Part shown: positions 48,556 through 60,067 of the stretch, in pieces
Layout: the number at the start of each line of letters is the position of its first letter
Numbering within the stretch: the first letter of the stretch is position 1
Origin: Entonaema liquescens
Taxonomy: Eukaryota > Ascomycota > Sordariomycetes > Xylariales > Xylariaceae
Direction: 5' to 3'
NCBI GenBank assembly: GCA_902805475.1
Contig: CADCSX010000006.1
Span: forward strand, 2,480,001-2,544,000
DNA: 64,000 nt
Notes under the pieces: model-generated
Told to the model about the DNA's origin: nothing
The model's input: only the letters and a program-made list of their open reading frames with translations
Database searches by the model: none
Made by a program: the position numbers and the translations under genes

Positions 48556-50549
48556 CTATGGAGAACTCGATTCCACTTGCTGCTGAGACTTTGTAGCCCG
48601 GCTGCGAGTCCTAGATGATATAGGATCGGGTATTTCTTCGCCGAGGTCTCTATGTTGAACTCGTTCGGTGTTTCTCCTGTCACCCCAGTATTCGTGGTTG
48701 ACAACAGCATCGATATCAATGCGCTCCTTCGGGTCGTGTTTGAACATGTGCAATAGAAGATCCGATAGCAGCAATACTTCCTCTTTGGGCATGCGGATCA
48801 CTTGCTCTACTAGTTTGCCTTTTTCTTGCTTTGAGTCTTCGTTGGTATGTGAACGCTTGTTTTTTCTTTCCTGGCTAAACTCGCTATCATTCCTTTCCTC
48901 TGGAGACTCTCGAGGACTTGGAGGGAGTTCAACTTGATCAACCCTAATTTCGTCGGCCTCGCGACTTTGAGAGTCTCCTTCCATTTCAACCGGCGATCCT
49001 GTTTCCGGTGAAAGTTGCTCGTCTTGAAGTTGCTCTTTCGAATCTACAAGAATAGTGGATATTTGCGATGAAGAATTCGACTCTCCTTGACTTATTTCAT
49101 CAGAATACACTAATCCAAGATCCTCTAGGGTTTCCATCTCCACCGAGCATGATTCTAATTGTTCACGTGTATCCCTGTGAGAGTCTTCACCCAAAGACCC
49201 ATCCTGGCTTAGAGCGTCTGAATCGCTAAGATCGGAATCTGAGTCTTCTGATGAAGTATACCCTTCATAGCTCCATTCGTAGGTATAGCAGTTCCGTTCT
49301 TTCCCTAACGACGCTTGCAGGGGATTTGAACAGATAGCACTCCCGCCAGATATATTCCCCTCCCCATTTTTCTCGCCTAGGGATAGTGAAAGCGGTTGTC
49401 GTGGGTCGGGCGATTTGTTCTCGGATCTTAGTGATACGCTACTTGGTGAATGCTTCCCATTAGACAATTCGAGGCGCCGCTTCATATCCATCTCCAAGTA
49501 ATTACTCGCGATTGGTCGGTACTCAACTGGTAAAGGACCAAACCACGATTCCATCTGACGGATCAGGGAACTGTAGTCTTGATACTCACTGAAAAGTGGT
49601 GTTTGAAGCTTAATCTCGTATATAGTACAAGCCAACGCCCAGATATCCTGGGGGAACCCGCTTAACGTTTTTGTGAATAAGAGTTCCGGCCCAGCATATT
49701 GTCTATGCCACTGGGAAGGTTTTTTAAGGCCTGAATGATAGAAGCTATGACTAAAGTCGACCAGTGCGACCCGGCTAGTTCGACATTTCGCTTCTAACTT
49801 TTCTAACGAAGCTGGTAGTGCTAGATACCTGGGTCCATGAGGAGCGGGGCTCTCTCCTGATAGTGTTTGAAGAGGTTCATATTCCCGGGGACCAAGATAT
49901 TTATGTAGTTTACTATCGGGTAGTTCCATTAGGCTATACTGGTGTAGCTGCATAAGTACATTGCTTGGTCTCATGTCTGATTATGTCAGTCTTCATTTTA
50001 TATGCGTGAACGCCAAAAAACAAGCCACTCACCTCCATGGCAAAATCCTTTCTTATGAAGGTACCGTAGTCCCTTACTGATCTGAAACGTAAAATTCGTC
50101 AAAACTTCCGGAGTATGGATCCCCGTGCCAAGAGGTAAATTCATAAATAAGCTTGGGCCGAGGAGGTTCGAAACAAGGCAAAGATGACGACCGTTTGGCC
50201 CTTGGATCCAGAAGTGTTCATGGGGTATAACAATATAATTATCTTCGAGTTCCCGACGGCTAACGCCACTCAGGGCCTTCATTATCTGGAGCTCTGGGCA
50301 GCTCTCTTCTGATTCCTCTGCAGTCATAACCTTGACTGACTTGTAGTACCTGGACTCCTTATCAAGACATAGCCATATAGTAAAGTTGATCCCCCACCCA
50401 AGCTTATGTATGACGTTGAATCGTTGATCTGGGTCAAGGTAGTCGTTAAAATGGATTGGGTGGTACCCACCCGGCCGATACTTCTGCCTGTCTTCTGTTT
50501 CCCCCGTGTCTTCCACAGTATGTTGGTATAAATTCTGAGAAGATTCCAT
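48556..50549 (-). CDS. SRPK-like protein kinase with unusual catalytic motifs
   Basis: About 645 aa from two exons, 50033-50549 and 48556-49976, with a 56-nt intron splitting the catalytic Asp codon. The opening YRPGGYHPIHFNDYLDPDQRFNVIHKLGWG matches the SR-protein kinase N-lobe. The glycine loop is GWGINFTIWL and the lysine strand SVKVM. The catalytic loop is HGDMRPSN (171-178), where SRPKs have H-D-K/L-P-N, so Asp and Asn are kept. The metal site is DFS (near 246) instead of DFG. The activation segment ends QYAGPELLF, and DIWALACTIYEI is kept. A Ser/Glu/Asp-rich insert of about 200 residues (YTSSEDSDSDLSDSDALSQD) splits the C-lobe, as in SRPKs. I chose ATG 50549; the upstream ATG at 50642 is separated by intron-like sequence. 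Confidence 0.8.
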
Positions 50550-51498
50550 GGTGTCTAAAGATAGGGGATTAGTAGATATCACGGTCTTACTAAGTAATAG
50601 GCAAATGAGGAATGGTCGCGTGAAGAATGATAAAATAGCCACCAGAGGTCATAGGCATACGCGTATAAGATCACCCTTTGTTCTCGACGTGTCAAAGTGG
50701 CGCTAAGCTGAGTCTCCCAGGAGTAGGTAAACTGTTTAGATAGAGTATAAATGGCTGGTTGGTTAACCAAGGATACGCATTGAGTTGACTGTATGAGTAT
50801 CCAGGCTTGTGACAGGAAACATGTCTGAACTAGGTTCCGTGATGAGGGCATGAATCATCCAACTGGGCCGGCTCTATGGTAGATTTAGTCTTTGTCCCCA
50901 TCATGCCCGGTCTCGGCAAGTCACGCTAGTCCTGTCAAACATAATAGGCGAAATTCTTTGTTCCATACCTGTAACTAACCCAATGCTTAACTCAAAGGCG
51001 TTTTTTACAGCACTGCTAACTCCTAGTTGAATTAGAGCCAATAATAGAATTATAGGTAAAAGAGATCTAGACAGTTATATTTAGATTATACTCCTCAGCT
51101 ATTTAGAACGAAATACAATAAGTCATAAAGGCTCGGGCTAGGTACATAAAGGAATAGATAATTTTACTCTTACTTACTGAGGTAGCTAGATACCATAGCA
51201 TTGCGCTGCTAGTAAGTGTCTGTGTGGGTATTTCGAGAGAACAATTGAGCCTTTCATTTCTCACAGTAAAAGAATAATACAATGGATTGATACTATAATA
51301 TTTTTAATTTGTCATAAACGACACGCGAACCATACCTGTCTTACTGTCGAGATGTATCTATCGTTCCCTTTCTATTTTCATTGTTTCCTTCTAGGTAATA
51401 TATGAGAAGTACAGCCCATCTCAGTATATTGAGTTCTACTTCAGTAAAAAAGGATATAGTACCTACCTAAGTATATTATAACGAAGAAACTCTTTAAG
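50550..51498. other. Intergenic, divergent promoters
   Basis: About 0.95 kb between the kinase (minus) and the orphan gene (plus). No supported gene. A non-coding leader intron of the kinase may lie at its right end. Confidence 0.4.
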
Positions 51499-52476
51499 AT
51501 GTCATTTGATATAGCTAAAGGAAATTTCAAGGGGAGATGGGACCCCGGAATGCCTCTACCACGGGGAGCTGCACCGAGAATCCGAATGAAGCCACAGGAT
51601 CTTGAAAAGTGTCCTAGGGATGGCGAAGGAACCCTTGATAACCCTTTGGTGATCTGGGCTGCTCGCTTAACAGATGAGCAACGGGGCGAACTGGCCGTCC
51701 CTGAGTTTGAAGACGAGGCAGACCTGTACCGCGCGATTGATGCTAACGCCGATATAGCAAAGACAGTCGCTATAAGGTCTGGATGTACAGTTGTATGGAT
51801 AATTTGCCCTGTTCATACTAGCAAATATGTTTACGATGACGCCGGAAGAGTACCAACAAAGTGGAACAACCGTGGAGACCCAACGGAATATCTCGTCGTA
51901 GATGCCGATCCACATATGACTCTAAGGTTAGGTATGAGCGAGGACTTATGCCTCCTCCACGGTCATGCCAATGTGCTAGTGGATGAGAGGGGGTTTCCAA
52001 TAACATTTATGACCAGGTTCCAAAGGCATTGTAGCGGACGTGTTACCGACGGTGATGATCGGCCCCTTGAGCTTTTCGAATGGAATGAGAAAGCTACTTC
52101 AACTGATGAATCTCTCCTTCAGGCGAATGCAGACTATGAGCTTTTCAAGTCACTAACCGTACGAGGTCAATGGTGGGAAACTGATGAAGAAGAAAACCAG
52201 GATCCCGACTACGAACCACCTGACCATCTGGACGCCATACTAGAAAGCGAAGCCAACTACGTACCCGGAGTAGCCGAAGAGGTGGACTATCTTAACTCTA
52301 CGTCTGACAATTATATCATCAGTAAGTGGAGCCCTTATAGAACACGTTCTAGAGTACCAAGGCACGAACATTTCATTTATACCCATAATTTTGGTTATAA
52401 TATTCGGCACCCCAGATATAACCCCCCTAAGCCGTCCCGATATATTCACCATCATGCTCGGGGTGTTCGATACTAG
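51499..52476 (+). CDS. Orphan protein, 325 aa
   Basis: A single long intronless frame of 325 codons, longer than expected by chance. The composition is mixed and globular in residues about 1-215 (TLDNPLVIWAARLTDEQRGE; GCTVVWIICPVHTSKYVYDD). An acidic stretch follows at about 228-265 (WWETDEEENQDPDYEPPDHL), and a Tyr/His/Arg-rich end (FIYTHNFGYNIRHPRYNPPK). No signal peptide or membrane segment. I do not recognise the family. It could be a lineage-specific gene with a nuclear or cytosolic role. The strand is supported because the plus frame is the only long one. Confidence 0.6.
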   Translation: MSFDIAKGNFKGRWDPGMPLPRGAAPRIRMKPQDLEKCPRDGEGTLDNPLVIWAARLTDEQRGELAVPEFEDEADLYRAIDANADIAKTVAIRSGCTVVWIICPVHTSKYVYDDAGRVPTKWNNRGDPTEYLVVDADPHMTLRLGMSEDLCLLHGHANVLVDERGFPITFMTRFQRHCSGRVTDGDDRPLELFEWNEKATSTDESLLQANADYELFKSLTVRGQWWETDEEENQDPDYEPPDHLDAILESEANYVPGVAEEVDYLNSTSDNYIISKWSPYRTRSRVPRHEHFIYTHNFGYNIRHPRYNPPKPSRYIHHHARGVRY

Positions 52477-53280
52477 GCTGGAGAATTCTATAGAAGGAAT
52501 AGGGGTTATCGATCTGTATTATAATTACATTTAAACTTAATCGATTACGTTCAGAATAGCCCAATATTAGCTTCATTTGCAGTGAATCTCGATAGTGTGG
52601 TATGATGCCTTTGGTTCCAAGCTACTTATGAGTAGGGGATGGTATGGGTTCCTTCTATAGCCGGAATCATCTTTGAGCTACTGGTAAATACTAAAAGAAA
52701 TTATAAGCCACCTGGACCAATGGTATGCTGCATTGGGACCAAAGCTAATATTCCACTGTCATGGAACATTCATCTCTTATAGCCATTGTATGCTCACCAC
52801 TTACGCGATCCAAAATACTGGCCGCCTTCGGAGAGGATTTGTCATTCGTATGTGACGTGGCTTGGATATTGCTCTTCGCGATCTTGTATCTCCTCGGAGT
52901 TGGAGTAGTGAATTATCAGTGACTACTAGACGTAAACATAGGTACTTATGCAATGTAACTAGAGAGTGCTGTTGACATACTTCATAAAATAACTACAGAA
53001 CCCGAAGTGACCCCTTCGCAAGCGGTTGCCTTTTTTATTTTACTCCTCATCGTGAGCGGGCAGATGGCAGGTCAACGAAAGGCCGAGACAGGAAAGCTTA
53101 TATGACTCACCTAATTCCACGGTCTGCCGAGACTTATTACCGAAACTCTAGCGCTCAACATTGGACATCCCTGCCTGCGGCATAGGATAGATGAACCAAA
53201 TATCTATATAAAAGGGGCAGATGCCCCAAGAATCTTCTCAATGTTCTATATGATCGAGCAGAGCCAATTCACCATCCACC
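52477..53280. other. Intergenic, promoter side of the methyltransferase
   Basis: About 0.8 kb. No gene, but a good TATA element just upstream of the next gene (listed separately). Confidence 0.45.
53205..53217 (+). promoter_or_regulatory. TATA box of the O-methyltransferase gene
   Basis: TATATAAAGGGG stands about 76 bp before the start codon at 53281, the usual place for a core promoter element with a short leader. Confidence 0.5.
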
Positions 53281-54026
53281 ATGCCTGACTTCCCCGAAAT
53301 TGAGAAAACGCTAGCTTCTATAGAGGCTAGTCCTCAGGTCCTCCAGGTCCTTCGCGACTTACATACCCAGGCTCTTTCGGAAACCCCCTTTTTAGGTGGG
53401 AATGGGCCGACAACGGGGGCTTTAGACAAGTTTGTGGCTCTCGATCCCGACAAGTGCGCGTTGGTATATCTTCTCCTTCGATCCACTCAGGCGTGCTTCG
53501 TCGTTGAAGCGGGGACATCGTTTGGCCTGAGCACCATATATCTCGCCTTGGCCGTAGGACAGAATGCTAAACTGCGAGGTTCCGACGGAAAAGTAATCGC
53601 CACTGAGAACGAACCCACTAAGGCAGTTAAAGCTCGAGAGCATTGGAGGGCTGCTGGGGATGAGATTGAGAAGCGAATTGAACTGAGAGAGGGCGATCTC
53701 CGCGAGACGCTTAAGAAGGATTTGCCTGACCAGATCGATTTTCTATTACTGGATAGTGAGTTTCCACTTCAAATGGAATGGGTGTATGCTTTATGAGCTA
53801 ATATGAAATAGTCTGGACTCCCTTGGCACTGCCGACCTTAACCCTTGTACACCCACGATTGAAGATCGGTGCAATGGTTGTTGCTGACAACACTGTCATG
53901 GCCGAAGACGGATACAAGGACCTGATGACCTACTTGGAAGACCCTGCTAACGGATTTAAAATGACGACAGCCCCTTATTCAGGGGGTCTTCTTCTCGCAG
54001 TTTACGTTGGAAAGAAAGCGTTGTAG
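53281..54026 (+). CDS. SAM-dependent O-methyltransferase (class I)
   Basis: A 229-aa cytosolic enzyme from two exons, 53281-53755 and 53812-54026, with a 56-nt intron joining LLLD-IWTPLALPTL. Motif I, the SAM-binding glycine loop, reads VVEAGTSFGLSTIYLALA. The acidic residue at the end of strand 2 is in VIATENEP. IELREGDL and IDFLLLD are the next conserved positions, and the final strand is GLLLAVYVGKK. The length is that of small catechol-type or CcoA-type O-methyltransferases (Methyltransf_24-like). The substrate is unknown. No polyketide or peptide synthase genes are present in the window, so a secondary-metabolite role is unsupported. Confidence 0.85.
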
Positions 54027-54591
54027 TCATTTGTCGGTACTTTGGGCATTATGTCTAAGTCAGCTCGTCTTTAGCTGTAGTAACAGCTACTTCTGAGGGT
54101 CGTTGATGGCAAAAGGTGATTCGAAATGTAGCTTAACGGTCTCTTCTTCTTCTGTAGGTTGACCTAGATAGAGGACTACTGAGATAGCCGGGATGAAGAT
54201 ATACTCATAGTATCCCTTGCTTCTGCGGGGTTGACTGCTCACTGCTTGCTTGCATGTACATGAGTCGGCTTACAATATGTTGAAATGTTATTGTTGATCT
54301 CCTGTTAATGTCCTCATAGCTTCCATTATGCTTTGATATATACAGTGTTGATCTAAGCGAGAGGGTATGATAAAACCAACCCCATGATAATCTAACTTGG
54401 CGCTACCTTTAAACTCATGACCCCATACAAAGACTTATATCCAAAAGACGCCATACGGCACCAAAACACCTAGCCACTCGCTAAGATCCTTCAATTCGTG
54501 ACAGTTTACTAGCCAGACACATAATCCGTATATACCCAATCGTTAAGTTTCATATGTGCATAGCCAACCGCGTGTAGCTTTATGAACCGCC
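54027..54591. other. Convergent 3' spacer
   Basis: About 0.56 kb between two convergent genes. Nothing recognised. Confidence 0.4.
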
Positions 54592-57102
54592 TTATTCGTA
54601 GTCGCGTCGCCGCCCACGAGGGTTTGCATCCTGGCTTCGTCTCTCCCGACTACGTCTTTGCCTCCGTGCTTCCCTTGCTCTACGTTCGTCGTACTGTGTG
54701 AGGGGTGGAGATACCGTATCATATTCTCCTGACGACGACCCTATTCGTCCATCCTCATAGTCCATAAGATGATGATTGTTCCGGAGCACGGGCGGTGGAG
54801 TCTGAACACCCTTGGGACCCCTTGTCACATTGACCGCCTTGTATGTCCCCTTCCCAAATCTTCCCATGCAGAATCCAGATGGGTGAGGCAGATGCGTTAA
54901 GACAAGAACAACAAAGTAGCTGATTGTGATCGTCGGCAACATCCAAGGGCTTCCGTAAAACGACGTGCGCCTATCCCCTCTAAACACGGCCTCCTGGTTG
55001 GCCACCACCAGAGTAAGAAGTGCCAGGACAATGGAAATCGCAATACAAGCAGCAGTTCTGAAAATATTGAAGGGCGTCCATCCTCTTCGCTTAGAGATAA
55101 CATGCATAATAGTTAACATGAGTAAAACAATACCGGCACATGCGAAAGCATAGATATACTAGTATTCATCACATTAGTATGGGTGCACCGAGGAGGAGGG
55201 AAGTGATATTGGTAAGACAGAAATCGACTTACAACCAGTCTAAACCTTTTGGCGACTGCGACTGCTGCTTCAGACTGCCAATATTCGGGCTTGGGGCCAC
55301 TGTCTTCATCTTCTGGTGGGTCAATTTCAAAAGCAGTATACACAGCATTGAGCATCGTGTTCATCAACTCTATCAGATCATTTTGGTAACGAACCAGCGT
55401 CGAGTTATCCGGGGTGGAATCTTCATTCCAAAACGAATTAGGCATGTCGGCAATATTCTCCAGGGTTTCGTTCACAGATTCCATAGTCTCAGTGACATCG
55501 GCCGGCTGATATTTTTCAAGGAACGGTTGGATCACACTCGCGAGCTTTTCGGAAACCTCTTCGGACGTCATATCTACGAACTGGGTCTGGAGATCGACTA
55601 CCTTTGAGAGAGCGGCATTGGAGGTTTCGAGGATCCGAGCCCAGACTATAAATTGGTTCGCGCCTTCAACGAGAAGAGTTAGGGCTATGTGGAAGGGTAG
55701 ATGTACCGCAGTCCTAAAAGATCACGAATGTTAGACAATAACGAAAGCTTGGCTGAGAGATATGGCGGACTGCTTACCACACGACTTGATGCCGTCTCGA
55801 CATTGAATGCTCCTCGTGCATCCAATCGAAGTAGAGCTGGAAAATGATGTATATCAATGCAGTACCGGCAGCAACAGAGCCGATGAGAGTTGAACCTTGA
55901 CATGTTAGTTATAGAGAATGCGGGTAGGGTAATAGTACGTACTCCACGTCGAATAACTAGAATCCTTGAGATAAGTATCTTTCACCAAGAGGGTAATACT
56001 CTTGGCGAGAATTATACAGCCTGCGATGTACATTAGCGTCGCTCTTGTTCGAGGGCGGGTAGACATACCTTCTCCGAGAATGATTAGGGTGAGGAGATTC
56101 AAGCGCTCGCCCAGATGTGTCCCAAGGAAGGTTAAAACATGGGATAACTGGGACATGCGCAAGTGCAGAGCCATCTCAACACCACCACCAATATACCAGA
56201 CGAGAAAAACTCGACTAGACTTGCCTAAGTCGTACCTAAACGAGACGCCGAAGTATATCGCAGCAGCAATGAAGTGGAAAAGAGCCGTGATAAACATAGC
56301 GCGCTTGCCGTGTGCGTAGTTGCGGATCTGGAATAGGACCATCCCGTACTGGAAAGCAAGGACGAAACGAGAAACGGCAAGGAACAGCGACATGGCCCTA
56401 AATACCGATACTATCTGGTCGTTTGGGTCGAAGGCAGCACCAATCTCAGCAAATCCTATCATGACTCCCAAGTGAATGGCTTTACAGCAGCGCTCCCACA
56501 CGCTGTCGGCCGTGAACCGTACATCGTATAGGGAAGTTAATAACCATGTCGTCCATAGGAGACTAGATTCTGTGTGAGACGAGGTTCCCCGCATGGACTA
56601 CCTGGAGGGCTTACACAATATATCCGATAAAAGACGAGAACTTCGATAGATCCGAGATGTCATGTTTCTAGACCAGCTTGTTAATATAACAGGGCGATTT
56701 GACGTATATAGATACTCACGCTAGTAAAGACATTTAGATTGGCTACAAACCACAAGTCGTAGAATAGCTAGATCGAGCTGTCAATAATGGGAAACTAATG
56801 GGAGCACGGGCCTAAGCGAACCTCAAAATTTGTAGCCGAATGAGTCTGATAATCGTTAGTCTTGCTCAAGTAGAAAAGACATATAACCTCAGAAATCTTA
56901 CCTTGAGGAATTTCGGCGTATGGTTCTTCCCCTTCTCAGGACTTGACTCTTCCGCCTCATCGTAAGAGTGCGTATGATGGTGCTGATGGTGATGTTGATG
57001 CTGCGTAGGAATAACTCGGTGACCGGAGTCCTCGGGCTCCACCACCCGGGAACCCACAAGCTGCAGCCGTCGGCTGGCGTAGTCGAGATCGTGATGGGAC
57101 AT
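54592..57102 (-). CDS. LtrA-family (low temperature requirement A) membrane protein
   Basis: A 687-aa multispan protein of unknown function in fungi. I built nine exons, all in phase: 56902-57102, 56822-56845, 56720-56767, 56615-56667, 56069-56562, 55943-56020, 55778-55895, 55233-55713 and 54592-55158. A cytosolic head contains a His cluster (HQHHHQHHHTHS). Then comes the LtrA block: LFYDLWFVANLNVFTS, HDISDLSKFSSFIGYIV, LLWTTWLLTSLYDVRF, MIGFAEIGAAFDP, and the conserved ERLNLLTLIILGEG with its acidic end. About ten hydrophobic segments are seen. A charged region (LEKYQPADVTETMESVNETL) lies between the last segments. The C-terminus is Arg-rich and probably cytosolic. Exon 2 is only 24 nt and is inferred from phase. 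The His cluster suggests metal binding, but this is a guess. Confidence 0.8.
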
Positions 57103-58340
57103 CTTGGAATCGCAGTGCGTCTTTTCGAGATCCTGCCTTACGCTAAACGACGATCGTCTCCCACGATTGCAGAAGACAGGAAAGCTGCGGAAGCAAAAGC
57201 CATGTCGAAGCCAAGAAATGGCGGCTCTCCGCCAGTTATATGTTCAGGCCAACGACCCAGCTCTATGCTTGTTGCCCAGCCTATGGGGCAGTGTTCCTCC
57301 CGCGTTTCGCCCCATATGAGTTGAGGATCCAGTTTTCCAGCATATGCCCCTTGTGGGTACTATGCTGCGTTGTCGTCCTTATTCTTCAGTAAGACCAGGA
57401 GCCTCATAGAAAAAAAAAAAAAAAAAAAAAACCCCTTCATAAGCCTTGCCAGGGATCCATGCACAGCTACGTTATATCTCAGCACTAGCACGGTACTAAT
57501 ATAACTAATATATCAGTATACTCTCCAATAACTCTAACAACCATATGCAAGCACGAAAGATGGAGTAGCGAGACGGCCGGCATATAGGGCTGATAGTTGG
57601 GCTCGGCAAAAGCTTGGCTACGACCATGTCCACGCTTGTTTTGATAGACAAGGGTTAACAGCGTTTCCGAGGTGATAGCTGGCGCCACCGGTTGGTCAAT
57701 TCTGGCATTGGCTAACAGAAACTGACCTATCATATTGAGCCTACGTATTGCGTATTAATGCAGATACGCAACATAAAGACTCTTTAGGCGGTATCACCAT
57801 GAATTAAGTGCTTAGGTTAGGTTGTGTATGAAAAAAATGAAAGGGAAATTTTCTATGGCTGGTGTTTGACCCTGTAAAAGCCCCCTTGCTTGCTGATGCG
57901 AGCCGAGTTCAAGTCGCACAATAAAGCCTTTGACGTCTATTCTCATTTAATTGGTGGCTTAAGACATTAGGTTTCCACGTATCTGCCCAGTCTGCTGGGT
58001 TCTCATACTCGCACGATTGGGTATTCATCTATCTTGCACGGAATTTGCCTCCTCACTCTTACAACGTAGTTCCATTATCTACCAGAATGCCTAATCTATT
58101 ATCATGTAGTTGTGTACAGGTCCATAATACTCCAGACGCAAGTGTGTGATAGGCGGATTCCCAACGATCGACGGTGAGAGAAGAGGGATTCAACGGAGAA
58201 TACAATATCGGAGTTTCGACCTGAACTTAAGAATCAGCCACAATGATTCCATATCACTAAGAACTGACGGGCGCGCCGAACATCATACCTGAACCAACTG
58301 ATAGAACTATGCGACATCTTCATCTTATTAGCCCATCAGC
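57103..58340. other. Intergenic with a 22-nt poly-A tract
   Basis: About 1.2 kb. An uninterrupted run of 22 A lies at 57410-57431, followed by CCCC. It may be a slippage tract or the tail of a retroposed piece; no coding part is recognisable upstream. No supported gene. Confidence 0.4.
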
Positions 58341-58538
58341 TCAACCGTAAGCCGGGCAGTGCGGGTCATCGCAGTATGTGTCTTTGGCAAAGATCGGCAA
58401 CGCCATTTCGAGTTTCGCGCATGGCTTCTGTCTTTTCTTAGCTTTGTCGCATAGCTCTATCTCATACTTCCATTCGCCGGTACCCTCTTCGACGAATCGG
58501 CATCCGCACATATAGAAAAGGTCGTGGCTTTTGCACAT
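58341..58538 (-). CDS. Small cysteine-rich MC...CxC protein, 65 aa
   Basis: Starts MCKSHDLFYMCGCRFVEE and continues with two more Cys groups (ELCDKAKKRQKPCAKLE, YCDDPHCPAYG). No signal peptide, so probably intracellular. Fungal genomes contain many short unnamed proteins starting MC followed by CxC or CG, with three or four further Cys pairs; I place this one there by pattern only. The conserved start is the ATG at 58538; an upstream ATG at 58583 would add 15 residues. Seven to eight cysteines could bind zinc. Function unknown. A similar, smaller gene is about 1.1 kb away. Confidence 0.5.
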   Translation of the reverse strand: MCKSHDLFYMCGCRFVEEGTGEWKYEIELCDKAKKRQKPCAKLEMALPIFAKDTYCDDPHCPAYG

Positions 58539-59604
58539 AATTGATTTCAGTTCGACTAAGTGACGATGACGATTGTACATCAAATTCTCAGAGTAAGCTC
58601 TTGTTGACTCAAACTCAGTCTTCTCTTATTTTTTCAGACAAAGCTCTGAGAGGTGCCAATTATCAAAGATTGTCAAAGCATCTGCCTACGCCTCGAGAAA
58701 GAAGAAGGGTATATATCGAAGCATGTGCCTTCGAGGCTCTCACAAAGAACGTTCTTGCTTTGTGTTGTCCAGAACACCAAGCCACTTGGTCATAAAGTCG
58801 ACGAGGCGTAAACTCAATTCAATTGTGGTCTCATCAACATGTACTTATGAACTCTGAATATACCTAGAGTTCCTTAGTCGTGCCTCTTCCCTCTCAGTTA
58901 AACTCCGAGAAGCACAACCGCAGAGAGCTATGAAACAGGTTAATAGCACCTAAACTTTAGATGTCTACCCGCTAGGTAAGGCAAATACCATTTAATGATT
59001 TTAAAGGGGTAGTTCATGCTTGCCGCTTACATCAAAGATCTCCTCTCCCTATTGTTATTAACTTTTACAAGATAGAAGTATCACTCAGGAGAAGCATTCT
59101 TATTCCAACAGGCATTGTGACCACGTTTTCAACAGATAAGAAGGGGATTAACATACAAAAGGATATATAAAGAACGTGCACCCAATGGTTTACGTCCCTA
59201 ATCTTAAGACAATGAAAGGTGGACCTGAGTTGTAGATCTTCTCACTTGATGAGGCTATAACCAATGATAGCGTCAGCTGCGTATTTATAGAAAAGACAAT
59301 CATAATTCAAGTGAGTTTAGACAAGAAAAGCGTTACACTGCCCCCCTTGTATACTTTACAAAGGTCGGTTATTATGGTGAAATATAGCAGCTCTGAAGCT
59401 TCTCTTTGAATTAGGTAGGTACCTCTATTCAAAATGTCTTTATATTAGGTTCTTTTCTGAGGCATTTCGAATGCGAGCCTTTAAGGGAGAAATCTATTCA
59501 TAAGCAGACAGGTACGGTGAGTCCTTAAATAATCTGACCTAATAGAAAGCCACAAAATATCATCTCACGAACAAGAAGTTTGACTATCCTTTTCATACTG
59601 TTAT
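58539..59604. other. Intergenic, nothing recognised
   Basis: About 1.1 kb between two small Cys-rich genes. The plus-strand frame at 58541-58795 lies opposite the small-gene promoter and has no motif. Confidence 0.4.
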
Positions 59605-59772
59605 ATGCATACAACACTCAACATGTGTCGCGCGACTCCAAGTTTAACATGCGCCTGCAAAACGAGGTTCGACTCCATCAGCTGTACCTATGATGAAGAA
59701 CGGATCTGCAAAGGATGCGGGAAAACTGAACATGAATTATTCCACCAGTATATCAACGATGCGTATCATTGA
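59605..59772 (+). CDS. Very small cysteine-rich MC...CxC protein, 49-55 aa
   Basis: A frame too short for most gene finders. Reading from ATG 59623 gives MCRATPSLTCACKTRFDSIS, CTYDEERICKGCGKTEHELF, then HQYINDAYH, stop. An in-frame ATG at 59605 adds MHTTLN. The order MC, CxC, C, CxxC resembles small zinc-binding proteins and the gene at 58341. The CxC and CxxC pairs in so short a frame are unlikely by chance but not impossible. No signal peptide. Expression data would be needed to prove it is translated. Confidence 0.4.
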   Translation: MHTTLNMCRATPSLTCACKTRFDSISCTYDEERICKGCGKTEHELFHQYINDAYH

Positions 59773-60067
59773 AGCACATTTAAGAGCTCACAGTACCACC
59801 ACAGGGTTTCGGAAAAGAAAGGGAACGATGAAGAAGAATTAACCTTCACTTTTTAAACCACAATATAAATCTAGTATGGGAATAGCGAGGAAAACATTGG
59901 ACTAGGTACGGAAGCAATACTTGTCTGGGCATCTCTTCAATCATACCAACATACCCTAACCAGATACTCCAGTATATTCGAATAAAATACTCCATACCCA
60001 TGCAGTCTGCCTATATATCTGTGCTACAATTTCAATGAATATGATACATATGATACACTCTGATATC

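Noticed and set aside
57410..57431. Poly-A run as the tail of a LINE-type element
   Set aside because: No reverse-transcriptase-like frame upstream; a simple slippage tract explains it.
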